Below are positions 10,484-23,223 of a DNA stretch of 64,000 nt, piece by piece; position 1 is the first letter of the stretch, and each line of letters begins with the position of its first letter. Source of the DNA: Osmia lignaria lignaria (lineage: Eukaryota; Arthropoda; Insecta; Hymenoptera; Megachilidae). The stretch is from NCBI RefSeq assembly GCF_051020975.1, contig NW_027478162.1, positions 2,230,501 to 2,294,500 of the forward strand, given 5' to 3'. Made by a program: the position numbers and the translations under genes. A model generated the notes under the pieces. It was not told the origin of the DNA and ran no database searches. It was given only the letters and a program-made list of their open reading frames with translations.

Positions 10484-13400
10484 CAAAGAAAGGGGCCACG
10501 GTGTTTCTGTATCTCTATTATGTTGGTGCGGCTTCGGAACTTTTAAATATCTTGATATATCTCGAGAACTACGCATCTGATCAAAAAATATCATAGAACA
10601 TAAAAAGTAGAAAACTTAATTCTCTACAAAAAAGGTCTCCAACATTTTGCAATAGCTCGCTTCGTTTCCGAGATATATGCAGATTTATCTCAAGGGAAGG
10701 GGCCTGACGGACATATTTCGAGATATTTCTTCTTCTTGTTGTTCTTCTTCTGCGCAGCTAAGCTGGAAGTCGCATTTGCAGCTCGAAATAGTGCAGAGTT
10801 ATCTCAAAGAAAGGGGCCACGGTGTTTCTGTATCTCTATTATGTTGGTGCGGCTTCGGAACTTTTAAATATCTCGATATAACTCGAAAACTACGCTTCTG
10901 ATCAAAAAATATCATAGAACATAAATTGTAGGAAACATAATTCTCTACAAAAAAGGTCTCTTAAGATTTTGCCATAGCTCGTTTCGTTTCCGAGATATTT
11001 GCAGATATATCTCAAGGGAAGGGGCCTGACGGACATATTTCGAGATATTTCTTCTTCTTGTTGTTCTTCTTCTGCACAGCTAAACTGGAAGTGGCATTTC
11101 CAGCTCGCAATAGTGCAGAGTTATCTCAAAGAAAGGGGCCACGGTGTTTCTGTATCTCTATTATGTTGGTGCGGCTTCGGAACTTTTAAATATCTTGATA
11201 TATCTCGAGAACTTCGCATCTGATCAAAAAATATCATAGAACATAAAAAGTGGGAAACTTAATTCTCTACAAAAAAGGTCTCTTAACATTTTGCCATAGC
11301 TCGCTTCGTTTCCGAGATATTTGCAGATCTATCTCAAGGGAAGGGGCCTGACGGACATATTTCGAGATATTTCTTCTTCTTGTTGTTCTTCTTCTGCACA
11401 GCTAAGCTGGAAGTGGCATTTACAGCTCGCAATAGTGCAGAGTTATCTCAAAGAAAGGGGCCACGGTGTTTCTGTATCTCTATTATGTTGGTGCAGCTTC
11501 GGAACTTTTAAATATCTTGATATATCTCGAGAACTACGCATCTGATCAAAAAATATCATAGAACATAAATTGTAGGAAACATAATTCTGTACAAAAAAGG
11601 TCTTTTAACGTTTTGCCATAGCTCGCTTCGTTTCCGAGATATTTGCAGATTTATCTCAAGGGAAGGGTCCTGACGGACATATTTCGAGATATTTCTTATT
11701 CTTGTTGTTCTTCTTCTGCACAGCTAAACTGGATGTGGCATTTCCAGCTCGCAATAGTGCAGAGTTATCTGAAAGAAAGGGGCCACGGTGTTTCTGTATC
11801 TCTATTATGCTGGTGCGGCTTCGGAACTTTTAAATACCTTGATATATCTCGAGAACTACGCATCTGATCAAATAATATCATAGAACATAAAAAGTAGGAA
11901 ACTTAATTCTCTACAAACAAGGTCTCTTAACATTTTGCCATAGCTCGCTTCGTTTCCGAGATATTTGCAGATTTATCTCAAGGGAAGGGGCCTGACGGAC
12001 ATATTTCGAGATATTTCTTCTTCTTGTTGTTCTTCTTCTGCACAGCTAAGCTGGAAGTGGCGTTTGCAGCTCGCAATAGTGCAGAGTTATCTCATAGAAA
12101 GGGGCCACGGTGTTTCTATATCTCTATTATGTTGGTGCGGCTTGGGAACTTTTAAATATCTCGATATATCTCGAAAACTACGCTTCTGATCAAAAAATAT
12201 CATAGAACATAAATTGTAGGAAACATAATTCTCTACAAAAAACGTCTCTTAACATTTTGCCATAGCTCGCTTCGTTTCCGAGATATTTGCAGATTCAGCT
12301 CAAAGGAACGGGCCTGACGGACACATTTCGAGATATTTCTTCTTCTTGTTGTTCTTCTTCTGCACAGCTAAGCTGTAAGTGGCATTTGCAGCTCGCAATA
12401 GTGCAGAGTTATCTCAAAGAAAGGGGCCACGGTGTTTCTGTATCTCTATTATGTTGGTGCGGCTTCGGAACTTTTAGATATCTTGACATATCTCGAGAAC
12501 TACACATCTGATCAAAAAATATCATAGAACATAAAAAGTAGGACACTTAATTCTCTACAAAAAAGGTCTCTTAACATTTTGCCATAGCTCGCTTCGTTTC
12601 CGAGATATTTGCAGATTTTTCTCAAGGGAAGGGGCCTGACGGACATATTTCGAGATATTTCTTCTTCTTGTTGTTCTTCTGCACAGCTAAACTGGAAGTG
12701 GCATTTCCAGCTCGCAATAGTGCAGAGTTATCTCAAAGAAAGGGGCCACGGTGTTTCTGTATCTCTATTATGTTGGTGCGGCTTCGGAACTTTTAAATAT
12801 CTTGATATATCTCGAGAACTTCGCATCTGATCAAAAAATATCATAGAACATAAAAAGTGGGAAACTTAATTCTCTACAAAAAGGTCTCTTAACATTTTGC
12901 CATAGCTCGCTTCGTTTCCGAGATATTTGCAGATTTATCTCAAGGGAAGGGGCCTGACGGACATATTTCGAGATATTTCTTCTTCTTGTTGTTCTTCTTC
13001 TGCACAGCTAAGCTGGAAGTGGCATTTACAGCTCGCAATAGTGCAGAGTTATCTCAAAGAAAGGGGCCACGGTGTTTCTGTATCTCTATTATGTTGGTGC
13101 AGCTTCGGAACTTTTAAATATCTTGATATATCTCGAGAACTACGCATCTGATCAAAAAATATCATAGAACATAAATTGTAGGAAACATAATTCTCTACAA
13201 AAAAGGTCTTTTAACGTTTTGCCATAGCTCGCTTCGTTTCCGAGATATTTGCAGATTTATCTCAAGGGAAGGGTCCTGACGGACATATTTCGAGATATTT
13301 CTTATTCTTGTTGTTCTTCTTTTGCACAGCTAAACTGGAAGTGGCATTTCCAGCTCGCAATAGTGCAGAGTTACCTCAAAGAAAGGGGCCACGGTGTTTC
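10484..13400 (+). repeat. 9-monomer higher-order unit, copy 2
   Basis: Monomers at 10677, 10999, 11321, 11643, 11965, 12287, 12609, 12927 and 13249 repeat copy 1 with all of its rare markers, including both partial deletions in the 318-bp monomer. I saw almost no differences in the stretches compared, so the duplication is very recent or has been homogenised. The copy ends near 13400, where TTTCTATATC replaces TTTCTGTATC and the monomer switches to the CTCGAA haplotype. Confidence 0.9.
12609..12926 (+). repeat. 318-bp deletion monomer, second copy
   Basis: Identical in its deletions to 9716-10033, one 9-mer period (2,893 bases) downstream. Confidence 0.9.
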
Positions 13401-14536
13401 TATATCTCTATTATGTTGGTGCGGCTTCGGAACTTTTAAATATCTCGATATATCTCGAAAACTACGCTTCTGATCAAAAAATATCATAGAACATAAATTG
13501 TAGGAAACATAATTCTCTACAAAAAACGTCTCTTAACATTTTGCCATAGCTCGCTTCGTTTCCGAGATATATGCAGATTTATCTCAAGGGAAGGGGCCTG
13601 ACGGACATATTTCGAGATATTTCTTCTTCTTGTTGTTCTTCTTCTGCACAGCTAAACTGGATGTGGCATTTCCAGCTCGCAATAGTGCAGAGTTATCTGA
13701 AAGAAAGGGGCCACGGTGTTTCTGTATCTCTATTATGCTGGTGCGGCTTCGGAACTTTTAAATACCTTGATATATCTCGAGAACTACGCATCTGATCAAA
13801 AAATATCATAGAACATAAAAAGTAGGAAACTTAATTCTCTACAAACAAGGTCTCTTAACATTTTGCCATAGCTCGCTACGTTTCCGAGATATTTGCAGAT
13901 TTATCTCAAGGGAAGGGGCCTGACGGACATATTTCGAGATATTTCTTCTTCTTGTTGTTCTTCTTCTGCACAGCTAAGCTGGAAGTGGCGTTTGCAGCTC
14001 GCAATAGTGCAGAGTTATCTCATAGAAAGGGGCCACGGTGTTTCTATATCTCTATTATGTTGGTGCGGCTTCGGAACTTTTAAATATCTCGATATATCTC
14101 GAAAACTACGCTTCTGATCAAAAAATATCATAGAACATAAATTGTAGGAAACATAATTCTCTACAAAAAACGTCTCTTAACATTTTGCCATAGCTCGCTT
14201 CGTTTCCGAGATATTTGCAGATTCAGCTCAAAGGAACGGGCCTGACGGACACATTTCGAGATATTTCTTCTTCTTGTTGTTCTTCTTCTGCACAGCTAAG
14301 CTGTAAGTGGCATTTGCAGCTCGCAATAGTGCAGAGTTATCTCAAAGAAAGGGGCCACGGTGTTTCTGTATCTCTATTATGTTGCTGCGGCTTCGGAACT
14401 TTTAAATATCTTGATATATCTCGAGAACTACGCATCTGATCAAAAAATATCATAGAACATAAAAAGTAGGAAACTTAATTCTCTACAAATAAGGTCTCTT
14501 AACATTTTGCCATAGCTCGCTTCGTTTCGGAGATAT
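13401..14536 (+). repeat. Echo of the 9-mer block at a 1,928-base offset
   Basis: Monomers at 13571, 13893 and 14215 carry the GGATGTGGC, GCGTTTGCAG and GATTCAGCTC markers of 11643, 11965 and 12287. The shared stretch runs from about 13650 to 14380. Outside it the variants differ (for example ATATATGCAG at 13571 and GTTGCTGCGG near 14383), so this looks like a conversion tract or a truncated third unit. Confidence 0.8.
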
Positions 14537-16145
14537 TTGCAGATTTATCTCAAGGGAAGGGGCCTAACGGACATATTTCGTGATATTTCTTCTTCTTGTT
14601 GTTCTTCTTCTGCACAGCTAAGCTGGAAGTGGCATTTGCAGCTCGCAATAGTGCAGAGTTATCTCAAAGAAAGGGGCCACGGTGTTTCTGTATCTCTATT
14701 ATGTTGGTGCGGCTTCGAACTTTTAAATATCTTGATATATCTCGAGAACTACGCATCTGATCAAAAAATATCGTAGAGCATAAAAAGTACGAAACTTAAT
14801 TCTCTACAAAAAAGGTCTCTTAACATTTTGCCATAGCTCACTTGGTTTCCGAGATATATGCAGATTTATCTCAAGGGAAGGGGCCTGTCGGACATATTTC
14901 GAGATATTTCTTCTTCTTGTTGTTCTTCTTCTGCACAGCTAAGCTGGAAGTGGCATTTGCAGCTCGCAATAGTGCAGAGTTATCTCAAAGAAAGGGGCCA
15001 CGGTGTTTCTGTATCTCTATTATGTTGGTGCGGCTTCGGAACTTTTAAATATCTCGATATATCTCGAAAACTACGCGTCTGATCAAAAAATATCATAGAA
15101 CATAAAAAGTAGGAAACTTAATTCTCTACAAAAAAGGTCTCTTACCATTTTGCCATAGCTCGCTTTGTTTCCGAGATATGTGCAGATTTATCTCAAGGGA
15201 AGGGGCCTGACGGACATATTTCGAGATATTTCTTCTTCTTGTTGTTCTTCTTCTGCACACCTAAGCTGGAAGTGGCATTTGCAGCTCGCAATTGTGCAGA
15301 GTTATCTCAAAGAAAGAGGCCACGGTGTTTCTGTACCTCTATTATATTGGTGCAGCTTCGGAACTTTTAAATATCTTGATATATCTCGAGAACTACGCAT
15401 CTGATCAAAAAATATCATAGAACATAAAAAGTAGGAAACTTAATTCCCTACAAATAAGGTCTCTAAACATTTTGCCATAGCTCGCTTCGTTTCCGAGATA
15501 TTTGCAGATTTATCTCAAGGGAAGGGGCCTGACGGACATATTTCGAAATATTTCTTCTTCTTGTTGTTCTTCTTCTGCACAGCTAAGCTGGAAATGGCAT
15601 TTGCAGCTCGCAATAGTGCAGAGTTATCTCAAAGAAAGGGGCCACGGTGTTTCTGTATCTCTATTATGTTGGTGCGGCTTCGGAACTTTTAAATATCTTG
15701 ATATATCTCGAGAACTACGCATCTGATCAAAAAATATCATAGAACATAAAGAGTAGGAAACTTAATTCTCTACAAAAAAGGTCTCTTAACATTTTGCCAT
15801 AGCTCGCTTCGTTTCCGAGATATTTGCAGATTTATCTCAAGGGAAGGGGCCTAACGGACATATTTCGTGATATTTCTTCTTCTTGTTGTTCTTCTTCTGC
15901 ACAGCTAAGCTGGAAGTGGCATTTGCAGCTCACAATAGTGCAGAGTTATCTCAAAGAAAGGGGCCACGGTGTTTCTGTATCTCTATTATGTTGGTGCGGC
16001 TTCGGAACTTTTAAATATCTTGATATATCTCGAGAACTTCGCATCTGATCTAAAAATATCATAGAACGTAAAAAGCAGGAAACTTAATTCCCTACAAATA
16101 AGGTCTCTTAACATTTTGCCATAGCTCGCTTCGTTTCGGAGATAT
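14537..16145 (+). repeat. 5-monomer unit, complete copy (1,609 bp)
   Basis: Monomers start at 14537 (TTTCGGAGAT, CTTCGAACTTT deletion, TCGTAGAGC), 14858 (CTCACTTGG, CTGTCGG, CGCGTCTG), 15180 (CTTACCATTT, GATATGTGCAG, CACACCTAAG), 15502 (TTCGAAATATT) and 15824 (CTAACGG, TTCGTGATATT, CAGCTCACAATAG). These private markers identify the derived units downstream. Confidence 0.88.
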
Positions 16146-17431
16146 TTGCAGATTTATCTCAAGGGAAGGGGCCTAACGGACATATTTCGTGATATTTCTT
16201 CTTCTTGTTGTTCTTCTTCTGCACAGCTAAGCTGGAAGTGGCATTTGCAGCTCGCAATAGTGCAGAGTTATCTCAAAGAAAGGGGCCACGGTGTTTCTGT
16301 ATCTCTATTATGTTGGTGCGGCTTCGAACTTTTAAATATCTTGATATATCTCGAGAACTACGCATCTGATCAAAAAATATCGTAGAGCATAAAAAGTACG
16401 AAACTTAATTCTCTACAAAAAAGGTCTCTTAACATTTTGCCATAGCTCACTTGGTTTCCGAGATATATGCAGATTTATCTCAAGGGAAGGGGCCTGTCGG
16501 ACATATTTCGAGATATTTCTTCTTCTTGTTGTTCTTCTTCTGCACAGCTAAGCTGGAAATGGCATTTGCAGCTCGCAATAGTGCAGAGTTATCTCAAAGA
16601 AAGGGGCCACGGTGTTTCTGTATCTCTATTATGTTGGTGCGGCTTCGGAACTTTTAAATATCTCGATATATCTCGAAAACTACGCGTCTGATCAAAAAAT
16701 ATCATAGAACATAAAAAGTAGGAAACTTAATTCTCTACAAAAAAGGTCTCTTACCATTTTGCCATAGCTCGCTTTGTTTCCGAGATATGTGCAGATTTAT
16801 CTCAAGGGAAGGGGCCTGACGGACATATTTCGAGATATTTCTTCTTCTTGTTGTTCTTCTTCTGCACAGCTAAGCTGGAAATGGCATTTGCAGCTCGCAA
16901 TAGTGCAGAGTTATCTCAAAGAAAGGGGCACGGTGTTTCTGTATCTCTATTATGTTGGTGCGGCTTCGGAACTTTTAAATATCTTGATATATCTCGAGAA
17001 CTACGCATCTGATCAAAAAATATCATAGAACATAAAGAGTAGGAAACTTAATTCTCTACAAAAAAGGTCTCTTAACATTTTGCCATAGCTCGCTTCGTTT
17101 CCGAGATATTTGCAGATTTATCTCAAGGGAAGGGGCCTAACGGACATATTTCGTGATATTTCTTCTTCTTGTTGTTCTTCTTCTGCACAGCTAAGCTGGA
17201 AGTGGCATTTGCAGCTCACAATAGTGCAGAGTTATCTCAAAGAAAGGGGCCACGGTGTTTCTGTATCTCTATTATGTTGGTGCGGCTTCGGAACTTTTAA
17301 ATATCTTGATATATCTCGAGAACTACGCATCTGATCAAAAAATATCATAGAACATAAAAAGTAGGAAACTTAATTCTCTACAAATAAGGTCTCTTAACAT
17401 TTTGCCATAGCTCGCTTCGTTTCGGAGATAT
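16146..17431 (+). repeat. 5-monomer unit, second copy reduced to 4 monomers
   Basis: Monomers 16146 and 16467 copy 14537 and 14858, and 17110 copies 15824. The monomer between them (16789) is a hybrid of the 15180 and 15502 types. One monomer length has therefore been removed exactly in register, as expected of unequal crossing-over between adjacent monomers. Confidence 0.85.
16789..17109 (+). repeat. Hybrid monomer (15180-type 5' half, 15502-type 3' half)
   Basis: It is preceded by CTTACCATTTTGCC and has GATATGTGCAG like 15180. From GCTGGAAATGG on it resembles 15502 and lacks the CACACCTAAG, GCAATTGTG and CTGTACC marks of 15180. It also has a 1-base deletion (GGGGCACGG). Confidence 0.8.
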
Positions 17432-18397
17432 TTGCAGATTTATCTCAAGGGAAGGGGCCTGACGGACATATTTCGAGATATTTCTTCTTCTTGTTGTTCT
17501 TCTTCTGCACAGCTAAGCTGGAAGTGGCATTTGCAGCTCGCAATAGTGCAGAGTTATCTCAAAGAAAGGGGCCACGGTGTTTCTGTATCTCTATTATGTT
17601 GGTGCGGCTTCGGAACTTTTAAATATCTCGATATATCTCGAAAACTACGCGTCTGATCAATAAATATCATAGAACATAAAAAGTAGGAAACTTAATTCTC
17701 TACAAAAAAGGTCTCTTACCATTTTGCCATAGCTCGCTTTGTTTCCGAGATATGTGCAGATTTATCTCAAGGGAAGGGGCCTGACGGACATATTTCGAGA
17801 TATTTCTTCTTCTTGTTGTTCTTCTTCTGCACACCTAAGCTGGAAGTGGCATTTGCAGCTCGCAATTGTGCAGAGTTATCTCAAAGAAACAGGCCACGGT
17901 GTTTCTGTACCTCTATTATGTTGGTGCAGCTTCGGAACTTTTAAATATCTTGATATATCTCGAGAACTACGCATCTGATCAAAAAATATCATAGAACATA
18001 AAAAGTAGGAAACTTAATTCCCTACAAATAAGGTCTTTTAACATTTTGCCATAGCTCGCTTCGTTTCCGAGATATTTGCAGATTTATCTCAAGGGAAGGG
18101 GCCTGACGGACATATTTCGAAATATTTCTTCTTCTTGTTGTTCTTCTTCTGCACAGCTAAGCTGGAAGTGGCATTTGCAGCTCGCAATAGTGCAGAGTTA
18201 TCTCAAAGAAAGGGGCCAAGGTGTTTCTGTATCTCTATTATGTTGGTGCGGCTTCGGAACTTTTAAATATCTTGATATATCTCGAGAACTACGCATCTGA
18301 TCAAAAAATATCATAGAACATAAAAAGTACGAAACTTAATTCTCTACAAAAAAGGTCTCTTAACATTTTGCCATAGCTCGCTTGGTTTCCGAGATAT
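17432..18397 (+). repeat. 5-monomer unit, third copy reduced to 3 monomers
   Basis: The monomer at 17432 begins with the TTTCGGAGAT mark of 14537 but ends with the CGCGTCTG mark of 14858. 17754 copies 15180, with CACACCTAAG and GCAATTGTG. 18076 copies 15502, with TTCGAAATATT. No 15824-type monomer follows. This appears to be a second, independent collapse of the 5-mer. Confidence 0.8.
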
Positions 18398-21300
18398 ATG
18401 CAGATTTATCTCAAGGGAAGGGGCCTGACGGACATATTTCGAGATATTTCTTCTTCTTGTTGCTCTTCTTCTGCACAGCTAAGCTGGAAGTGGCATTTGC
18501 AGCTCGCAATAGTGCAGAGTTATCTCAAAGAAAGGGGCCACGGTGTTTCTGTATCTCTATTATGTTGGTGCGGCTTCGGAACTTTTAAATATCTTGATAT
18601 ATCTCGAGAACTACGCGTCTGATCAAAAAATATGATAGAACACAAAAAGTAGGAAACATAATTCTCTACAAAAAAGGTCTCTTAACATTTTGCCATAGCT
18701 CGCTTCGTTTCCGAGATATTTGCAGATTTATCTCAAGGGAAGGGGCCTGACGGACATATTTCGAGATATTTCTTCTTCTTGTTGTTCTTCTTCTGCACAG
18801 CTAAGCTGGAAGTGGCATTTGCAGCTCGCAATAGTGCAGAGTTATCTCAAAGAAAGGGTCCACGGTGTTTCTGTATCTCTATTATGTTGGTGCGGCTTCG
18901 GAACTTTTAAATATCTTGATATATCTCGAGATCTACGCATCTGATCATAAAATATCATACAACATAAAAAGTAGGAAACTTAATTCTCTACAAAAAAGGT
19001 CTCTTAACATTTTGCCATAGCTCGCTTCGTTTCCGAGATATTTGCAGGTTTATCTCAAGGGAAGGGGCCTGACGGACATATTTCGAGATATTTCTACTTC
19101 TTGTTGTTCTTCTTCTGCACAGCTAAGCTGGAAGTGGCATTTGCAGCTCGCAATAGTGCAGAGTTATCGCAAAGAAAGGGGCCACGGTGTTTCTGTATCT
19201 CTATTATGTTGGTGCGGCTTCGGAACTTTTAAATATCTTGATATATCTCGAGAACTACGCATCTGATCAAAAAATATCATAGAACATAAAAAGTAGGAAA
19301 CTTAATTCTCTACAACAAAGGTCTCTTAACATTTTGCCATAGCTCGCTTCGTTTCCGAGATATTTGCAGATTTATCTCGAGGGAAGGGGCCTGACGGACA
19401 TATTTCGAGATATTTCTTCTTCTTGTTGTTCTTCTTCTGCACAGCTAAGCTGGAAGTGGCATTTGCAGCTCGCAGTAGTGCAGAGTTATCTCAAAGAAAG
19501 AGGCCACGGTGTTTCTGTACCTCTATTATGTTGGTGCAACTTCGGAACTTTTAAATATCTTGATATATCTCGAGATCTACGCATCTGATCAAAAAATATC
19601 ATAGAACATAAAAAGTAGGAAACTTAATTCTCTACAAAAAAGGTCTCTTAACATTTTGCCATAGCTCGCTTCGTTCCCGAGATATTTGCAGATGTATCTC
19701 AAGGGAAGGGGCCTAACGGACATATTTCGTGATATTTCTTCTTCTTGTTGTTCTTCTTCTGCACAGCTAAGCTGGAAGTGGCATTTGCAGCTCGCAATAG
19801 TGCAGAGTTATCTCAAAGAAAGGGGCCACGGTGTTTCTGTATCCCAATTATGTTGGTGCGGCTTCGGAACTTTTAAATATCTTGATATATCTCGAGAACT
19901 ACGCATCTGATCAAAAAATATCATAGAACATAAAAAGTAGGAAACTTAATTCTCTACAAAAAAGGTCTCTTAACATTTTGCCATAGCTCGCTTCGTTTCC
20001 GGGATATTTGCAGATTTATCTCAAGGGAAGGGGCCTGACGGACATATTTCGAGATATTTCTTCTTCTTGTTGTTCTTCTTCTGCACAGCTAAACTGGAAG
20101 TGGCATTTCCAGCTCGCAATAGTGCAGAGTTATCTCAAAGAAAGGGGCCACGGTGTTTCTGAATCTCTATTATGTTGGTGCGGCTTCGGAACTTTTAAAT
20201 ATCTCGATATATCTCGAAAACTACGCTTGTGATCAAAAAATATCATAGAACATAAATTGTAGGAAACTTAATTCTCTACAAAAAAGGTCTCTTAACATTT
20301 TGCCATAGCTCGCTTCGTTTCCGAGATATTTGCAGATTTATCTCAAGGGAAGGGGCCTGACGGACATATTTCGAGATATTTCTTCTTCTTGTTGTTCTTC
20401 TTCTGCACAGCTAAACTGGAAGTGGCATTCCCAGCTCGCAATAGTGCAGCGTTATCTCAAAGAAAGGGGCCACGGTGTTTCTGTATCTCTATTATGTTGG
20501 TGCGGCTTCGGAACTTTTAAATATCTTGATATATCTCGAGAACTACGCATCTGATCAAAAAATATCATAGAACATAAAAAGTAGGAAGCTTAATTCTCTA
20601 CAAAAAAGGTCTCTTAACATTTTGCCATAGCTCGCTTCGTTTCCGAGATATTTGCAGATATATCTCAAGGGAAGGGGCCTGACGGACATATTTCGAGATA
20701 TTTCTTCTTCTTGTTGTTCTTCTTCTGCACAGCTAAACTGGAAGTGGCATTTCCAGCTCGCAATAGTGCAGAGTTATCTCAAAGAAAGGGGCGACGGTGT
20801 TTCTGTATCTCTATTATGTTGGTGCGGCTTCGGAACTTTTAAATATCTTGATATATCTCGAGAACTACGCATCTGATCAAAAAATATCATAGAACATAAA
20901 AAGTAGGAAACTTAATTCTCTACAAAAAAGGTCTCTCAACATTTTGCCATAGCTCGCTTCGTTTCCGAGATATTTGCAGATTTATCTCAAGGGAAGGGGC
21001 CTGACGGACATATTTCGGGATATTTCTTCTTCTTGTTGTTCTTCTTCTGCACAGCTAAGCTGGAAGTGGCATTTGCAGCTCGCAATAGTGCAGAGTTATC
21101 TCAAAGAAAGGGGCCACGGTGTTTCTGTATCTCTATTATGTTGGTGCGGCTTCGGAACTTTTAAATATCTTGATATATCTCAAGAACTACGCATCTGATC
21201 AAAAAATATCATAGAACATAAAAAGTAGGAAACTTAATTCTCTACAAAAAAGGTCTCTTAACATTTTGCCATTGCTCGCTTCGTTTCCGAGATATTTGCA

Positions 21301-21616
21301 GATTCAGCTCAAAGTAACGGGCCTGACGGACATATTTCGAGATATTTCTTCTTCTTGTTGTTCTTCTTCTGCACAGCTAAGCTGGAGTGGCATTTGCTGC
21401 TCGCAATAGTGCAGAGTTATCTGAAAGAAAGGGGCCACGGTGTTTCTGTATCTCTATTATGTTGGTGCGGCTTCGGGACTTTTAAATATCTTGATATATC
21501 TCGAGAGCTACGCATCTGATCAAAAAATATCATAGAACATAAAAAGTAGGAAACTTAATTCTCTACAAAAAAGGTCTCTTAAGATTTTGCCATAGCTCGC
21601 TTCGTTTCCGAGATAT
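18398..21616 (+). repeat. Ten satellite monomers without clear higher order
   Basis: Monomers start at 18398 and then every 322 bases to 21296. The first still shares GTACGAAACTT and CTTGGTTTCC with the 14858 type. 20008, 20330 and 20652 are of the AAACTGG/TTTCCAGC type. 21296 is a degraded GATTCAGCTC member with a 1-base deletion (CTGGAGTGG). Confidence 0.85.
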
Positions 21617-23223
21617 TTGCAGATTTATCTCAAGGGAAGGGGCCTGACGGACATATTTCGAGATATTTCTTCTTGTTGTTCTTCTTCTGCACAGCTAAGC
21701 TGGAAGTGGCATTTGCGGCTCGCACCAGTGCAGAGTTATCTCAAAGAAAGGGGCCACGGTGTTTCTGTATCTCTATTATGTTGGTGCGGCTTCGGAACTT
21801 TTAAATATCTCGATATATCTCGAAAACTACGCTTCTGATCAAAAAATATCATAGAACATAAATTGTAGGAAACATAATTCTCTACAAAAAAGGTCTCTTA
21901 ACATTTTGCCATAGCTCGCTTCGTTTCCGAGATATTTGCAGATTTATCTCAAGGGAAGGGGCCTGACGGACATATTTCGAGATATTTCTTCTTCTTGTTG
22001 TTCTTCTTCTGCACAGCTAAGCTGGAAGTGGCATTTGCAGCTCGCAATAGTGCAGAGTTATCTCAAAGAAGGTGGCCACGGTGTTTCTGTATCTCTATTA
22101 TGTTGGTGCGGCTTCGGAACTTTTAAATATCTTGATATATCTCGAGAACTACGCATCCGATCAAAAAATATCATAGAACATAAATAGTAGGAAACTTAAT
22201 TCTCTACAAAAAAGGTCTCCCAACATTTTGCCATAGCTCGCTTCGTTTCCGAGATATTTACAGATTTATCTCAAGGGAAGGGGCCTGACAGACATATTTC
22301 GAGATATTTGTTCTTCTTGTTGTTCTTCTTCTGCACAGCTAAGCTGGAAGTGGCATTTGCGGCTCGCACTAGTGCAGAGTTATCTCAAAGAAAGGGGCCA
22401 CGGTGATTCTGTATCTCTATTATGTTGGTGCGGCGTCGGAACTTTTAAATATCTCGATATATCTCGAAAACTACGCTTCTGAACAAAAAATATCATAGAA
22501 CATAAATTGTAGGAAACATAATTCTCTACAAAAAAGGTCTCTTAACATTTTGCCATAGCTCGCTTCGTTTCCGAGATATTTGCAGATATATCTCAAGGGA
22601 AGGGGCCTGACGGACATATTTCGAGATATTTCTTCTTCTTGTTGTTCTTCTTCTGCACAGCTAAGCTGGAAGTGGCATTTGCAGCTCGCAATAGTGCAGA
22701 GTTATCTCAAAGAAGGTGGCCACGGTGTTTCTGTATCTCTTTTATGTTGGTGCGGCTTCGGAGCTTTTAAATATCTTGATATATCTCGAGAACTACGCAT
22801 CCGATCAAAAAATATCATAGAACATAAATAGTAGGAAACTTAATTCTCTACAAAAAAGGTCTCCCAACATTTTGCCATATGTCTCTTCGTTTCCGAGATA
22901 TTTGCAGGTTTATCTCAAGGGAAGGGGCCTGACGGACATATTTCGAGATATTTCTTCTTCTTGTTGTTCTTCTTCTGCACAGCTAAGCTGGAAGTGGCAT
23001 TTGCGGCTCGCACTAGTGCAGAGTTATCTCAAAGAAAGGGGCCACGGTGTTTCTGTATCTCTATTATGTTGGTGCGGCTTCGGAACTTTTAAATATCTCG
23101 ATATATCTCGAAAACTACGCTTCTGATCAAAAAATATCATAGAACATAAATTGTAGGAAACATAATTCTCTACAAAAAAAGTCTCTTAATATTTTGCCAT
23201 AGCTCGCTTCGTTTCCGAGATAT
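21617..23223 (+). repeat. 2-monomer duplication (644 bp) at start of the GCGGCTCGCACTAG domain
   Basis: 21936-22579 and 22580-23223 share AAGAAGGTGGCC, CATCCGATC, AAATAGTAGG and GGTCTCCCAAC in the first monomer, and the GCGGCTCGCACTAG middle in the second. Upstream to position 380 this middle variant is absent, so the region marks a boundary between two variant domains. The junction with CATATGTCTCTTCG near 22880 reappears near 28028. Confidence 0.85.
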
